Source: Reyranella sp. (lineage in GTDB: Bacteria > Pseudomonadota > Alphaproteobacteria > Reyranellales > Reyranellaceae). From it: a DNA stretch of 64,000 bases. The stretch's first letter is position 1. Every line of letters begins with the position of its first letter. Positions 47,741 through 55,835 of the stretch are shown one piece after another. The DNA is taken from contig JALHMO010000003.1 in the NCBI GenBank assembly GCA_022844015.1, forward strand, positions 27,498 to 91,497, written 5' to 3'. Position numbers and translations under genes: made by a program. Below the pieces are notes generated by a model, which worked only from the letters and a program-made list of their open reading frames with translations, did not search any database and was not told where the DNA came from.

Positions 47741-48259
47741 ATGCGCATCGTCAATCCCACCTTCGGTCTGGCCGCCGCCGGCGGCCCCAAGGTGGACCTG
47801 AAACCCGTCAACTGGGCGACCGATGCGATCGCCCTGGTCTCCAACTCCAAGCCGAATGCCCGCGAGCTGCTCGCCGGCATCCGCGAGAAGCTGGGCGCCT
47901 TCCGGCCGATCGACAACATCGAGTTCCTGGCCAAGAACAGCGCCAGCCAGCCTGCCCCCAAGGACGTGATCGAGAAGGTCGCGGCCAACTTCAGGGGCGC
48001 GCTGCTCGCCATCGCGGATTGAGGTAGCTGTTCATCGTGGAGTTTCCACGACAGCATCGAGCTCGAGAAACACGGTATCACGGCCTACGTGATCGCCACC
48101 GAGACTTTCAAGCCGCTCGTCCTGGCCCAGGCCAAGGCGCGCAAGGTCGAACCCAAGCTGATCGTCGTCAAGCATCCGATCGGCGGCCTCAACGCCGACG
48201 AGCTGCGCGAACGCATCGAGGCCGCAACCAAGGGACTGTCCGAGGCCACCACGCGATGA
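47741..48259 (+). CDS. UGSC-motif selenoprotein (in-frame UGA decoded as Sec)
   Basis: A frame of 172 codons with one internal TGA at 48020-48022 (codon 94), ended by TGA at 48257. The residues after the internal TGA are GSCSSWSFHDSIELEKHG, so the site is U94-G-S-C97, the signature of UGSC-family selenoproteins. The tail (ITAYVIATETFKPLVLAQA; LIVVKHPIGG) resembles the C-terminus of the GrdB-type subunit of glycine/betaine reductases, where Sec sits in a similar UGTC site. A SECIS-like hairpin follows directly. Codon use stays GC3-rich on both sides of the TGA, showing that both parts are coding. GAGGAAAG lies upstream of the ATG. Substrate unknown. Confidence 0.88.
48020..48055 (+). promoter_or_regulatory. 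UGA codon and bacterial SECIS element
   Basis: After TGA (48020-48022) the RNA can fold as GCTGT/ACAGC (48027-31 with 48051-55), a TCAT bulge on the 5' side, CGTGG/CCACG (48036-40 with 48046-50) and the loop AGTTT (48041-45). The loop begins 19 nt after the UGA and has G at position two, matching published bacterial SECIS rules (loop 16-37 nt away, G within the first two loop bases). Confidence 0.82.
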
Positions 48260-49293
48260 AGGACATTGCCGACCAGGAAGTGATCGACATCGGCGACATG
48301 GATGTCGAGGCATTCAACGAGCTCGCCGTCGAGCAGGGCTGGAGCGACGGCATGCCGCTCTACCTGCCGACCGAGGAGAAGGTCGCCAGGTTCGTCGAGA
48401 CGGTACGCGGCGACAACCGGCCCTATGCGCCGGTGCCGCCGCGGCAGATCGTGCCGACGGTGCAGAGCGTCGCCGCCAATGCGGTGATGGCGGGCTGCAA
48501 GCCGGAGTACTTTCCGGTGGTGACGGCTGCCCTGCGCGGCGTGCTCGATCCCGAGTACAACCTGCACGGCTCGCTCGCGACCACGCATTCGTGCGCGCCC
48601 ATGGTGATGGTGAGCGGGCCGATCCGCCACAAGCTCGGCATCAACTGCGGCTCGAACTGCTTCGGCCAGGGCTGGCGTGCCAATGCCACGATCGGCCGGG
48701 CCCTGGGCCTGATGCTGCTCAACATCGCCGGCGCCAAGCCGGGCGAGATGGACCGCTCGACCCAGGGCAATCCCGCCAAGTTTACCTTCTGCTTCGGCGA
48801 GAACGAGGAGGAGAACCCGTGGGCGCCCTACCACGTGCAGCGCGGCTTCGCGCCGACCGACAGCGTGGTGACGGTGATGTCGGGCGAAGGCCCACATAAT
48901 CTCAACGATCACGGCAGCACGACCGGTGACGGCCTGTTGACCACCTTCGCCGGCAGCATGTCGACACCGGGCGCCAACACGGTCTACGGCAAGGGCCCGA
49001 TGTTCGTCATCATCGGGCCCGAGCACGCCGCCACATTGAGGCGCGACGGCTTCACCATCGAGACCATCCGCGAGGAGCTGTTCAGGCGCTCGCGCATCCA
49101 TGCGTCGCGAATCTCGGCGGAAAACCAGGACACCTACATCAGCACCGGCCACAAGCCGGACGGCGACTGGTTCACCATCGGCCGGTCGGCGCAGGATATT
49201 CACATCGCCGTGGCCGGCGGCCCGGGCAAGCACTCGGCCTTCATCCCCTCGTTCGGCGGCACGACGGTCGCTTGCGTGCGCATCAACCCATGA
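48256..49293 (+). CDS. Conserved protein of the selenoprotein operon, paralog 1
   Basis: This 345-residue soluble protein has no name I recognise. It shares with the next gene an AGCKPEYFPVV segment, LGINCGSNCFGQGWRANATI, GRALGLMLLNIAG, and GNPAKFTFCFGE, so the two are paralogs. Conserved Cys residues occur at AGC, NCGSNC and FCFGE. It overlaps the selenoprotein stop (ATGA), so it is translationally coupled to UGA readthrough. It probably forms a complex or acts with the selenoprotein. Confidence 0.8.
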   Translation: MKDIADQEVIDIGDMDVEAFNELAVEQGWSDGMPLYLPTEEKVARFVETVRGDNRPYAPVPPRQIVPTVQSVAANAVMAGCKPEYFPVVTAALRGVLDPEYNLHGSLATTHSCAPMVMVSGPIRHKLGINCGSNCFGQGWRANATIGRALGLMLLNIAGAKPGEMDRSTQGNPAKFTFCFGENEEENPWAPYHVQRGFAPTDSVVTVMSGEGPHNLNDHGSTTGDGLLTTFAGSMSTPGANTVYGKGPMFVIIGPEHAATLRRDGFTIETIREELFRRSRIHASRISAENQDTYISTGHKPDGDWFTIGRSAQDIHIAVAGGPGKHSAFIPSFGGTTVACVRINP

Positions 49294-50264
49294 CGGGCGA
49301 ATGGTGCGGCTGGCCGGTCGTCGACGAGACGACCGGCTGGGAGACCGCCCAGCAGATTCTGACCGGCGCCGAGCTGTCTGACGGCTTGCCGCAGGTGCCG
49401 CCGACGCGGCGGCGTCTCGAGGCGATGGTGGCAGGCGTCGCCGACCGCACGGCCGCGCACGGCATGATGCCGCCCCTGTTCGGCGAGCTGACGCCCGAGG
49501 CGGTCGCCTATCAATGCGTGATCGCCGGCTGCCAGCCGGCCGACCTGCCGGTCGTGCTGGCCGCCGCCGTGGCGACGCTCGAGCCCGATTTCAACCTCTT
49601 GGGCATCGCCACGACCACCGGCACGGCCTGCGTCGCGCTCTGCGTGCACGGCCCGATCGCGCGCAGGCTCGGGATCAATGCCGGCACCAATTGCCTGGGA
49701 CCGGGCAATCGTGCCAACGCCAGCATCGGCCGCGCCCTGCAACTGGTGATCCGCAACATCGGCGGTGCGTGCGCCGAGGTCGGTGACATGGCGACCATGG
49801 GGCAGCCCGGCAAGTACACGTTCTGCTTCGCCGAGCAGGGTGACGGCCCCTTCCCCACCCTTCCGGCGCGACGCGGCCTCGGTGCCGACGCCAGCGCCGT
49901 CACGGTGATGGGCATTTCGGGTACCGCCGAGATCCTGCCCGAGGATGGCGAGGGCGCCACGCCGGAGGCGATCCTCTCTCCCATCGTCACGGCGATGCGC
50001 GCCGGCATCGTGATGTCGGGCATGCATCGCAAGAACGAGCGCGGCGAGCAGGTCGTCCTGCTGCCGCTCGAGATGGTGCAGAAGATCGTCCGCCACGACG
50101 GCTGGGATCTCGCCCGCGTGCAGCGCTACATGTTCGAGGAAGGCCAGGGCATCGCCCGCTCGGCCGACGCCATCCATCCGATCCTGACCGGCGGCGCCGG
50201 CTACAAGATGACCTACCTGCCGATCTGGGGCGGCGGCTCGGAGACGGTGACGCGGCGGGTTTGA
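49290..50264 (+). CDS. Conserved protein of the selenoprotein operon, paralog 2
   Basis: This 324-residue protein has segments matching paralog 1: AGCQPADLPVVLAAAVATLE, LGINAGTNCLGPGNRANASI, GRALQLVIRNIGG, and GQPGKYTFCFAEQ. The first Cys of the NCGSNC motif in paralog 1 is Ala here (NAGTNC). ATG 49290 overlaps the previous stop (ATGA). A heteromeric complex of the two is likely. Function not recognised. Confidence 0.8.
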   Translation: MTGEWCGWPVVDETTGWETAQQILTGAELSDGLPQVPPTRRRLEAMVAGVADRTAAHGMMPPLFGELTPEAVAYQCVIAGCQPADLPVVLAAAVATLEPDFNLLGIATTTGTACVALCVHGPIARRLGINAGTNCLGPGNRANASIGRALQLVIRNIGGACAEVGDMATMGQPGKYTFCFAEQGDGPFPTLPARRGLGADASAVTVMGISGTAEILPEDGEGATPEAILSPIVTAMRAGIVMSGMHRKNERGEQVVLLPLEMVQKIVRHDGWDLARVQRYMFEEGQGIARSADAIHPILTGGAGYKMTYLPIWGGGSETVTRRV

Positions 50265-50374
50265 CCCGCCTCCCTGGCGAATCCGTTGAGGAGACCCTCA
50301 GCACGCCCGGCGCGGCCCCAGCACGTTCTCATAGGAGTTCCCCACCGGCCCGAGGGCCGACCCGCCGTGTCGAG

Positions 50375-50400
50375 AAACGGGCGGCAAGCCGCCAGTTTCT
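50375..50400 (+). terminator. Probable terminator of the selenoprotein operon
   Basis: AAAC-GGGCGGC-AA-GCCGCC-AGTTT forms a strong hairpin with A/T pairs at the base, followed by TTTCTTACTT. It lies about 110 bp after the last gene. Confidence 0.65.
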
Positions 50401-50431
50401 TACTTACAAGGTCAATTCTTCTCTCCCTCCG

Positions 50432-50467
50432 TCGTCGCAGTCGTCGCAGTCATCGCAGTCATCGCAG
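50432..50467. repeat. Four tandem 9-bp repeats
   Basis: TCGTCGCAG twice followed by TCATCGCAG twice, without gaps. They lie between the terminator and a family B repeat, outside any gene. Confidence 0.8.
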
Positions 50468-50855
50468 GGCATTCGCCTATGCCATTTTATCCCGTCATCC
50501 CGAGCGGAGCCGCCCAAAGGGCGGCGCAGTCGAGGGACCTTTCTTGCTGATGCTGCAACAAGAAAGGTCCCTCCACTTCGCCTCGCTACGCTCGGCTCCG
50601 GTCGGGATGACGGAGGTGCCCATATGTGAATGCCCCGCTCGTCATCCGGGAAGGTGCCTCTATAACCTGGAAATTTGGCCGATTGCCCAACAAGGTCCTC
50701 ATCCGGAGGAGCCGTGCGCGGCACGGCGTCTCGATCAGGGCGAAGTAACCTTCGCCCTTTGATGGGATCAGACGCGGTGCCTATTGCTCATGCTTCGAGA
50801 CGCGCCAAAGCGCGGGGGATACCCCGCGCGACGCGGGCGCTCCTCAGCATGAAGC
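50468..50855. repeat. Family B copy 2 and family A copy 6
   Basis: 50468-50640: GGGCATTCGCCTATG, then GAGCGGAGCCGCCCAAAGGG ... GTCGAGGGACCTTTC and the inverted GAAAGGTCCCTCCAC ... CGGTCGGGATGACGG, ending GTGAATGCCC. 50693-50855: family A (GGTCCTCATCCGGAGGAGC; right arm GCTTCGAGACGCGCC ... GCTCCTCAGCATGAAG) with a more diverged centre. No gene in 50265-50897. Confidence 0.75.
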
Positions 50856-50897
50856 GTTGTGCGGGCCTGCGCCATCATAGCTTGGGACCCGCTTCCC

Positions 50898-51107
50898 TCA
50901 CCCTTCGCTGAACCGGCCCTTCCGCTTCGCCTCCTGCTGCAGGCGGCTGCGCGCCTTCACAGTCGCGAGCGCCGGCGCAGTGGCCGCGATCATGCTCCTG
51001 TTGCCCAGCTCGCGCAGCGCCGAGAGCGCGCGCTCCAGCGACAGCAGCGGGCGCCTGGCCCGCCAGAAGGGAATCGTCCGCTTGGTTCCAAGCACTACAT
51101 CCTCCAT
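50898..51107 (-). CDS. Small basic hypothetical protein
   Basis: This frame of 69 residues (MEDVVLGTKRTIPFWRARRP onward) is rich in Arg and Lys, with a helical middle (LSLERALSALRELGNRSM). Its start overlaps the end of the amidohydrolase by 13 bp. I know no family. It may be real because it is positioned directly after the amidohydrolase stop, but its length alone does not prove coding. Confidence 0.4.
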   Translation of the reverse strand: MEDVVLGTKRTIPFWRARRPLLSLERALSALRELGNRSMIAATAPALATVKARSRLQQEAKRKGRFSEG

Positions 51108-51808
51108 CCGATCCACTCGCAGATACCGCGGCCCATCACCCAGTCGAGATCCTGGCCGCCGAGCCACGGCAGTTCTTCCGTGAACATGGTGACTCCCTGG
51201 CGGTAGGTACAAGGCAGGCGCGACCAATCGGTTCCCCAGAAGGTGCGTTGTGGCCCGAATGCGTCGAAAACCCGGCGAATGTGCGAATGCAACGATCGGA
51301 AGGGATAGGTCTTGTCGTCGGCATAGCACGGCATGGCCGAGACCTTGGCGGCGACGTTGGGCCGCTTGGCGAGCATCAGCACCTTGTCGAGCGTCGCGAA
51401 GTTGGTCGCCTCGCGAACGTCCTTGGCGCTCTTGAGACCGAGATGATCGAGCACCAGCCGCAAACCGGGATGGCGCTCCGCGATCCGGTCGGCCAAGTGC
51501 ATGTACTCGTGGTGGAACAGCACCATCGCCGGGATGCCGGCCTTCTCCATCTCGCCCCACAGCCAGTCGAAGCGGCCCATGATGCCGAAGCGGTCGGGAT
51601 GACTCGCCGCGGCATCGAGGGCGATATCGTTGCGATCGCCCTCCCACGACGGCGGCACGAGGACCACGCCATCGACACCCGCCTTGTCCATCTCGGCCAA
51701 CAGCTCTTCCTTGCCGAGCGGCGCGCGATGCGGCTCTGCGCGCGCCGGCCACGGGCGCTCGGGCGTGCTGGCGGCCCAGATGTGGACCTGGGCGTCGACG
51801 ATCTTCAT
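51095..51808 (-). CDS. Amidohydrolase-2 family protein, shortened
   Basis: This 237-residue protein has the TIM-barrel metal hydrolase pattern: DAQVHIWAASTPERPWP at the N-terminus, VDGVVLVPPSWEGDRND, LVLDHLGLK, and FWGTDWSRLPCTYRQ with the terminal Asp. Relatives (2-pyrone-4,6-dicarboxylate hydrolase/ACMSD-like) are about 280 residues. The stretch after FGIMGRFD that normally reads through GIRLTF is missing, so roughly 40 residues are deleted in frame. It heads towards the small gene at 50898. Confidence 0.82.
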   Translation of the reverse strand: MKIVDAQVHIWAASTPERPWPARAEPHRAPLGKEELLAEMDKAGVDGVVLVPPSWEGDRNDIALDAAASHPDRFGIMGRFDWLWGEMEKAGIPAMVLFHHEYMHLADRIAERHPGLRLVLDHLGLKSAKDVREATNFATLDKVLMLAKRPNVAAKVSAMPCYADDKTYPFRSLHSHIRRVFDAFGPQRTFWGTDWSRLPCTYRQGVTMFTEELPWLGGQDLDWVMGRGICEWIGWRM

Positions 51809-51821
51809 CGCTCTCCCCTCG

Positions 51822-52262
51822 CTAGCGCCAGTTCAGGGCGGTCCGGAACAGCCTGGCGATCACCCACATGCCGAAGCCCCAGAACGCATAGACGATCGGG
51901 ACGACGACGAGGCCGGGCAGCCGGAAGCCGCCGCCCATCGGCAGCCCCTTGAGCGGAAAGACGACGAACCAGTTGACCAGGCTGACGATGATCGCGGCGA
52001 ACAGGATCCATCCGAGAACGCCGCCCAGCATGCCGGGCAGGCGTGGAACGAGGAAGGCGGCGGCGATGCCCCACAGCCCGCCCCAGAAGGCCGCGGACAC
52101 GATTGTCGGCACCCCCCACGGCGGGACGCCGCGCGTGTTGTAAAGCACGGCGCGCGTGTAGCCGAGCTCGTTCGAGATCCAGAACCCGAGCTGATGGAAG
52201 ACGAGCACGCCGAGCGCACCCGCCACGAAACCGACGATGACCGTACGCAGCGCACTGCTCAT
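51822..52262 (-). CDS. Small hydrophobic membrane protein
   Basis: 146 residues with four hydrophobic stretches (VIVGFVAGALGVLVFHQLGF; TIVSAAFWGGLWGIAAAFLV; GVLGWILFAAIIVSLVNWFV; LVVVPIVYAFWGFGMWVIAR). Not assigned to a named family; relatives are annotated as hypothetical membrane proteins. It overlaps the amidase stop by 4 bp and lies 13 bp before the amidohydrolase gene, so it is in the same operon. Confidence 0.75.
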   Translation of the reverse strand: MSSALRTVIVGFVAGALGVLVFHQLGFWISNELGYTRAVLYNTRGVPPWGVPTIVSAAFWGGLWGIAAAFLVPRLPGMLGGVLGWILFAAIIVSLVNWFVVFPLKGLPMGGGFRLPGLVVVPIVYAFWGFGMWVIARLFRTALNWR

Positions 52263-53680
52263 GTTTCACCTCCCCTGTCAGGCGAGCGGGCGCGCCAAGG
52301 TCTGGCGCGCTCGATCTCGGCAGCCAACGCGAACAGCATCTCTTCCGCACCGAAGCGACCGATGAACTGCATGCCGATCGGCAGGCCATCGTCGGTCCAG
52401 GCGAGCGGCATCGACATGGCCGGCACGCCCGCCGCGTTGCAGACCGACGTGAAGGCGACCATCGGTGCCAGCGCCTGCTGAAACGCTTCGACACTGCCGT
52501 CCATGCGCACGACGCCGAGCGGCAGCGAAGGCCGCGCGATGGTCGGCGACAGCAGGACGTCGTGGCGCTCGAAGAATGCCCCGAGCTGCCGCCCGGTGCG
52601 ATGGAAGGTCTGCACCGCGCGGATGTAGTCGTGGGCCGGGATGGTTCGGCCATGCTCCGCGGTCGCGCGCGTCACCGGCTCGAGATCGTCCGGACCAGGC
52701 ACGCGGCCGTTGGCGCGCACCTGGATGTTGGTCCAGGTATTGGCCGCCATGATGGTGCCCAGCGCCGCACCACTCGCCTGCGAATCGTAGCCCGGCGCCG
52801 CTTCCTCGACGATGTGGCCGAGCTCTTCCAGGAACTTTGCGGTCCGCTCGACCGCGGCGACCAGCGATCGGTCGAGCGCGTCGCCGCCTGCCGGCTTCCG
52901 CAGAAACGCCACCCGCAGCCGGCCTGGTGGACGTTCGGTCGCCGCCAGGAAGGAACCGGCCGCCGGCGCGTGGTAGGGATCGCCCGGCTCGCCGCCGGAG
53001 ATGGCATCGAGCAGCGCGGCGCTGTCGCGCACGGAGATCGACACGCAGTGCTGGGCACCCGCGCCGGCCAGGGTCTCGCCGATCGGCGCCAGGCTCACCC
53101 GGCCGCGCGACGGCTTCAGGCCGAACAGGCCGCACAGCGCCGCCGGGATGCGGATCGAGCCGCCGCCGTCCGTCGCATGCGCCATGGGTAGGCCGCGCGC
53201 CGCCACGATCGCTGCCGACCCTCCCGAGGAGCCGCCTGGCGACAGATCTCTGCGCCAAGGGTTGATCGTGGCGCCGCCGTAGGCCGGCTCGGTGGTCGGC
53301 GCAAGCCCGAACTCGCTGGTATTGGTGCGCCCCACGATCACCAGCCCGGCGCGACGCATGGCGGCAATGGCGGCGCTGTCGGCCGCAGCGACCGGTTCTC
53401 TGGCGAAGAAGCGCGATCCCAGCGTCGTCGGCGTGCCGGCGCAGTCGGCCATCAGCTGCTTGACCACGAAGGGCACGCCCTGAAACGGGCCGCCGCCCGC
53501 GGCGGCGATCGATTTCTCGAGCAACTCGCCGTCGTAGAGATCGGTGATCGCGTTCAGCGACGCGTCGAGCGCGCGCAGCCTCGCCAGGGTGCCGTCCAGA
53601 AGCTCGCGCGCGCCAAGCTTGCGTGCCTCGACCAGTTGCGCAGTGGCGAGCGCATCGTGGGTGGCGAAGAGGTCGTCCAC
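52259..53680 (-). CDS. Amidase (amidase-signature family)
   Basis: This 473-residue enzyme has the Ser-cisSer-Lys triad region: VPFVVKQLMADCAGTPTTLG (Lys) and LSPGGSSGGSAAIVAARGLP with TDGGGSIRIPAALCGLFGLK (Ser/cis-Ser). Length and the C-terminal AGVPAMSMPLAWTDDGLPIG are normal. Related to GatA, but no gatB/gatC is nearby, so a catabolic amidase is likely. 1 bp from the DHDPS-like gene. Confidence 0.92.
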   Translation of the reverse strand: MDDLFATHDALATAQLVEARKLGARELLDGTLARLRALDASLNAITDLYDGELLEKSIAAAGGGPFQGVPFVVKQLMADCAGTPTTLGSRFFAREPVAAADSAAIAAMRRAGLVIVGRTNTSEFGLAPTTEPAYGGATINPWRRDLSPGGSSGGSAAIVAARGLPMAHATDGGGSIRIPAALCGLFGLKPSRGRVSLAPIGETLAGAGAQHCVSISVRDSAALLDAISGGEPGDPYHAPAAGSFLAATERPPGRLRVAFLRKPAGGDALDRSLVAAVERTAKFLEELGHIVEEAAPGYDSQASGAALGTIMAANTWTNIQVRANGRVPGPDDLEPVTRATAEHGRTIPAHDYIRAVQTFHRTGRQLGAFFERHDVLLSPTIARPSLPLGVVRMDGSVEAFQQALAPMVAFTSVCNAAGVPAMSMPLAWTDDGLPIGMQFIGRFGAEEMLFALAAEIERARPWRARSPDRGGET

Positions 53681-53681
53681 C

Positions 53682-54761
53682 TCAGCTCCGCCAGCGCCCG
53701 AGATTGGCCGCGACGAAGGCGTCGTCGTTGAGCTCGGGATAGGTCGCGTAGAGACGATCGATGCCGGCGCTCTGCCCGGGGCTCAGCGTCTCGTTCGGAT
53801 CGAGGCATTCGATCGACGTCATCAGGCCCTGGCGCCGCAAGATCTCGTGGCAGCCGGCGATGCAGCCGGCGAAGTCGTGGTCGACGTCGAACACGACCGA
53901 GTTGCAGTCGGTGACGAAGGAATCGAGCGCCAGCACCTCGGGCGGGATGGCGCCGGCCGAGACCGCGAGCTTGAGGCGCTGCAGCATCTCGACGGCACCG
54001 CGCGTCCACACGCTCCAATGGCCCAGCAGCCCGCCCTGGAAGCGTACGATCACCTCCCGGTTGCCGGTGCGCACGACCATCGGCGTCACCAGGTCGGCCA
54101 CGATATGGTCGTCGTTGCCGGTGTAGAGCGTGATGCGATCCTCGGCCTGCGCCTGGACGACGCCGACCACGACATCGAGCGTGCGATAGCGGTTGAACGG
54201 CGCCACCTTGATCGCCACGACATTGTCGATCGCGGCAAAGCGCGTCCAGAAGGCACGCGAGAGGGCGATGCCGCCCACCGCGGTCTGCAGGTAGAAGCCG
54301 ACCAGCGGCATCTCGCGCGCCACCGCCGCGCAGTGCTCGATCAGCTCGTCCTCGCCGGCGCCTTTCAGGGCGGCGAGCGACAGCAGCACGGCGTGGTAGC
54401 CAAGCGCGCGCGCTGTCCGGGCCTCCTCGACCGCCTGGGCGGTCTTGCCGACGGCGCCCGCGATCATCACCAGCGGGCGGTCGGTCCAGTCGCGCGCCGT
54501 CTCGATGGCGAGCTCCAGCACCGGTCGATAGAGCCCGACCTCGCGAATGGCGAACTGCGTGGAATGCACGCCCACCGCGAGGCCGCCCGAGCCTGCGTCG
54601 ACGTAGTAGCGGCCGATCGCGCGCTGCGACTCGCGATCGAACGCGCGGTCGGGGCCGAGGGCCAGAGGGTGCGCCGGGATCACCGCGCCTTGGCGCAGCT
54701 GGGAGATCACGGGAGCCGGCAGGTCATGCCAATGAAGCGCGGAATCCGACGTCATGCGCAT
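53682..54761 (-). CDS. Dihydrodipicolinate synthase/N-acetylneuraminate lyase family protein
   Basis: About 359 residues of TIM-barrel type. DAGSGGLAVGVHSTQFAI, HAVLLSLAALKGAGEDELIE, VGFYLQTAVGG, and NVVAIKVAPFNRYRTLDVVV with the putative Schiff-base Lys. The protein is longer than usual DHDPS (about 290) through its C-terminal part. In a catabolic operon it is more likely an aldolase for a keto-acid than a lysine-biosynthesis enzyme. Start at 54761; ATG 54755 is also possible. Confidence 0.82.
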   Translation of the reverse strand: MRMTSDSALHWHDLPAPVISQLRQGAVIPAHPLALGPDRAFDRESQRAIGRYYVDAGSGGLAVGVHSTQFAIREVGLYRPVLELAIETARDWTDRPLVMIAGAVGKTAQAVEEARTARALGYHAVLLSLAALKGAGEDELIEHCAAVAREMPLVGFYLQTAVGGIALSRAFWTRFAAIDNVVAIKVAPFNRYRTLDVVVGVVQAQAEDRITLYTGNDDHIVADLVTPMVVRTGNREVIVRFQGGLLGHWSVWTRGAVEMLQRLKLAVSAGAIPPEVLALDSFVTDCNSVVFDVDHDFAGCIAGCHEILRRQGLMTSIECLDPNETLSPGQSAGIDRLYATYPELNDDAFVAANLGRWRS

Positions 54762-54870
54762 ATCCTACTTCACGAACCCTCCAGCGTCGCCCTCCCAACC
54801 ACGGGGCTCAGGCCCGAGCGCGATCGGTTCGAGTGGGGCCAAGTGAGGCTTTCGAGAACGATCACATTCG

Positions 54871-54944
54871 AGCTCTTCCGGACCGCGAGCGTCCCGCTCG
54901 CTCATGAGCATGAGCGAGCGGGACGCTCGCGGTCCGGAAGAGCT
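54871..54944. repeat. Perfect 36-bp-arm palindrome
   Basis: Arms 54871-54906 and 54909-54944 are exact reverse complements with a 2-bp spacer. They contain GGACCGCGAGCGTCCCGC and GCGGGACGCTCGCGGTCC. It lies between two convergent-free leftward genes (upstream of 53682-54761 and 24 bp after the acetyltransferase stop), so it could also act as a terminator. Confidence 0.9.
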
Positions 54945-54968
54945 TGATCAACATGGGTAATTCTCATT

Positions 54969-55835
54969 CTAGCCGAGTTCCGGCCCCGCCAAGGCAAAGA
55001 GATGCGACGGGTCGTCGAGCCCCTTGGCCTCGCCCAGCGTCATCCGCATGTAGCCGCGCGGCGTGACGGCATCCTGCGCCTCCAACCAGGCCCGCAGAGG
55101 GCCGTGAACCGCCGGCACGTCGATGATGAACGGTCCGGGCGCTGCCGCGGATGCTCTCGCGATCAAGGCGATTGCGATGGCCTCGCTGTCGGCAACCACG
55201 GGGCCGAGCGATGTCGCCGTCCTGCCTTCGCGCCCGAGCACGAAGCCCACGATCCTGCCGCCGACGTCCTCGGCCAGCCACGCGCGGACCGGCTGGCGAA
55301 GGGCGAGATGGGCGAGCAGAGCGGGCCGTTCCATGCCGGTGTGGGGGCGATCGTAGAGGGCGAGCCGTGGCAGATCTCCTGCACCGAGCGGTCGCACCGA
55401 CACGCCCGGCAAAGGCGACGGCTTGTCCTTCGCCGCATCGAAGTGCCAGCGCGCGATCGGATAGAGATCGCGGAACCCCAGCGGCAAGTAGATCGGCCGC
55501 CCCTGCTCGGTGGCATCGAGGCCGGCGACCGCGCCGGCCCACTGGACCTCGCCGATGCAGTGCTTCAGGAGCCTCGTGCCGAGGCCGCCGCGCCGCCGCT
55601 CGCGCGTCACCAGCACCATGCTGATCCAGGCCAGACGCTGGCCGAGCGGCAGGATCAGCGAGCTGGCCTGCCATTGCCCGTTGGGACCGGTGCAGCCGAA
55701 GCCCCTGCCCGCCCCCAGCATGAAGCGCCAGTCGGCCAGGGTCTGGTTCCAGCCCGCCTCGATCGACAACGGCCAGACGCCTTCGCAATCATCGACACCG
55801 ATCGGCCTGATCGCCGGCGGCTCAGTACTTGCCAT
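54969..55835 (-). CDS. GNAT-family acetyltransferase (tandem domains)
   Basis: This 288-residue protein has a first GNAT-like half (ISMVLVTRERRRGGLGTRLL, then a YLPLGFRDLYPI end) and a second half (VSVRPLGAGDLPRLALYDRP; AEDVGGRIVGFVLGREGRTA). Acetyl-CoA-dependent acyl transfer to an unknown amine is expected. It overlaps the epimerase stop (14 bp). Confidence 0.82.
   Translation of the reverse strand: MASTEPPAIRPIGVDDCEGVWPLSIEAGWNQTLADWRFMLGAGRGFGCTGPNGQWQASSLILPLGQRLAWISMVLVTRERRRGGLGTRLLKHCIGEVQWAGAVAGLDATEQGRPIYLPLGFRDLYPIARWHFDAAKDKPSPLPGVSVRPLGAGDLPRLALYDRPHTGMERPALLAHLALRQPVRAWLAEDVGGRIVGFVLGREGRTATSLGPVVADSEAIAIALIARASAAAPGPFIIDVPAVHGPLRAWLEAQDAVTPRGYMRMTLGEAKGLDDPSHLFALAGPELG

Noticed and set aside
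47741..48022. A separate 93-residue gene ending at TGA 48022
   Set aside because: The same frame continues with coding GC3 bias and a conserved GSC motif, and the downstream gene couples to the later stop at 48259.
50432..50467. Four 9-bp direct repeats as a replication iteron array
   Set aside because: No replication initiator gene or AT-rich region is nearby, and four short copies next to dispersed repeats are weak evidence.
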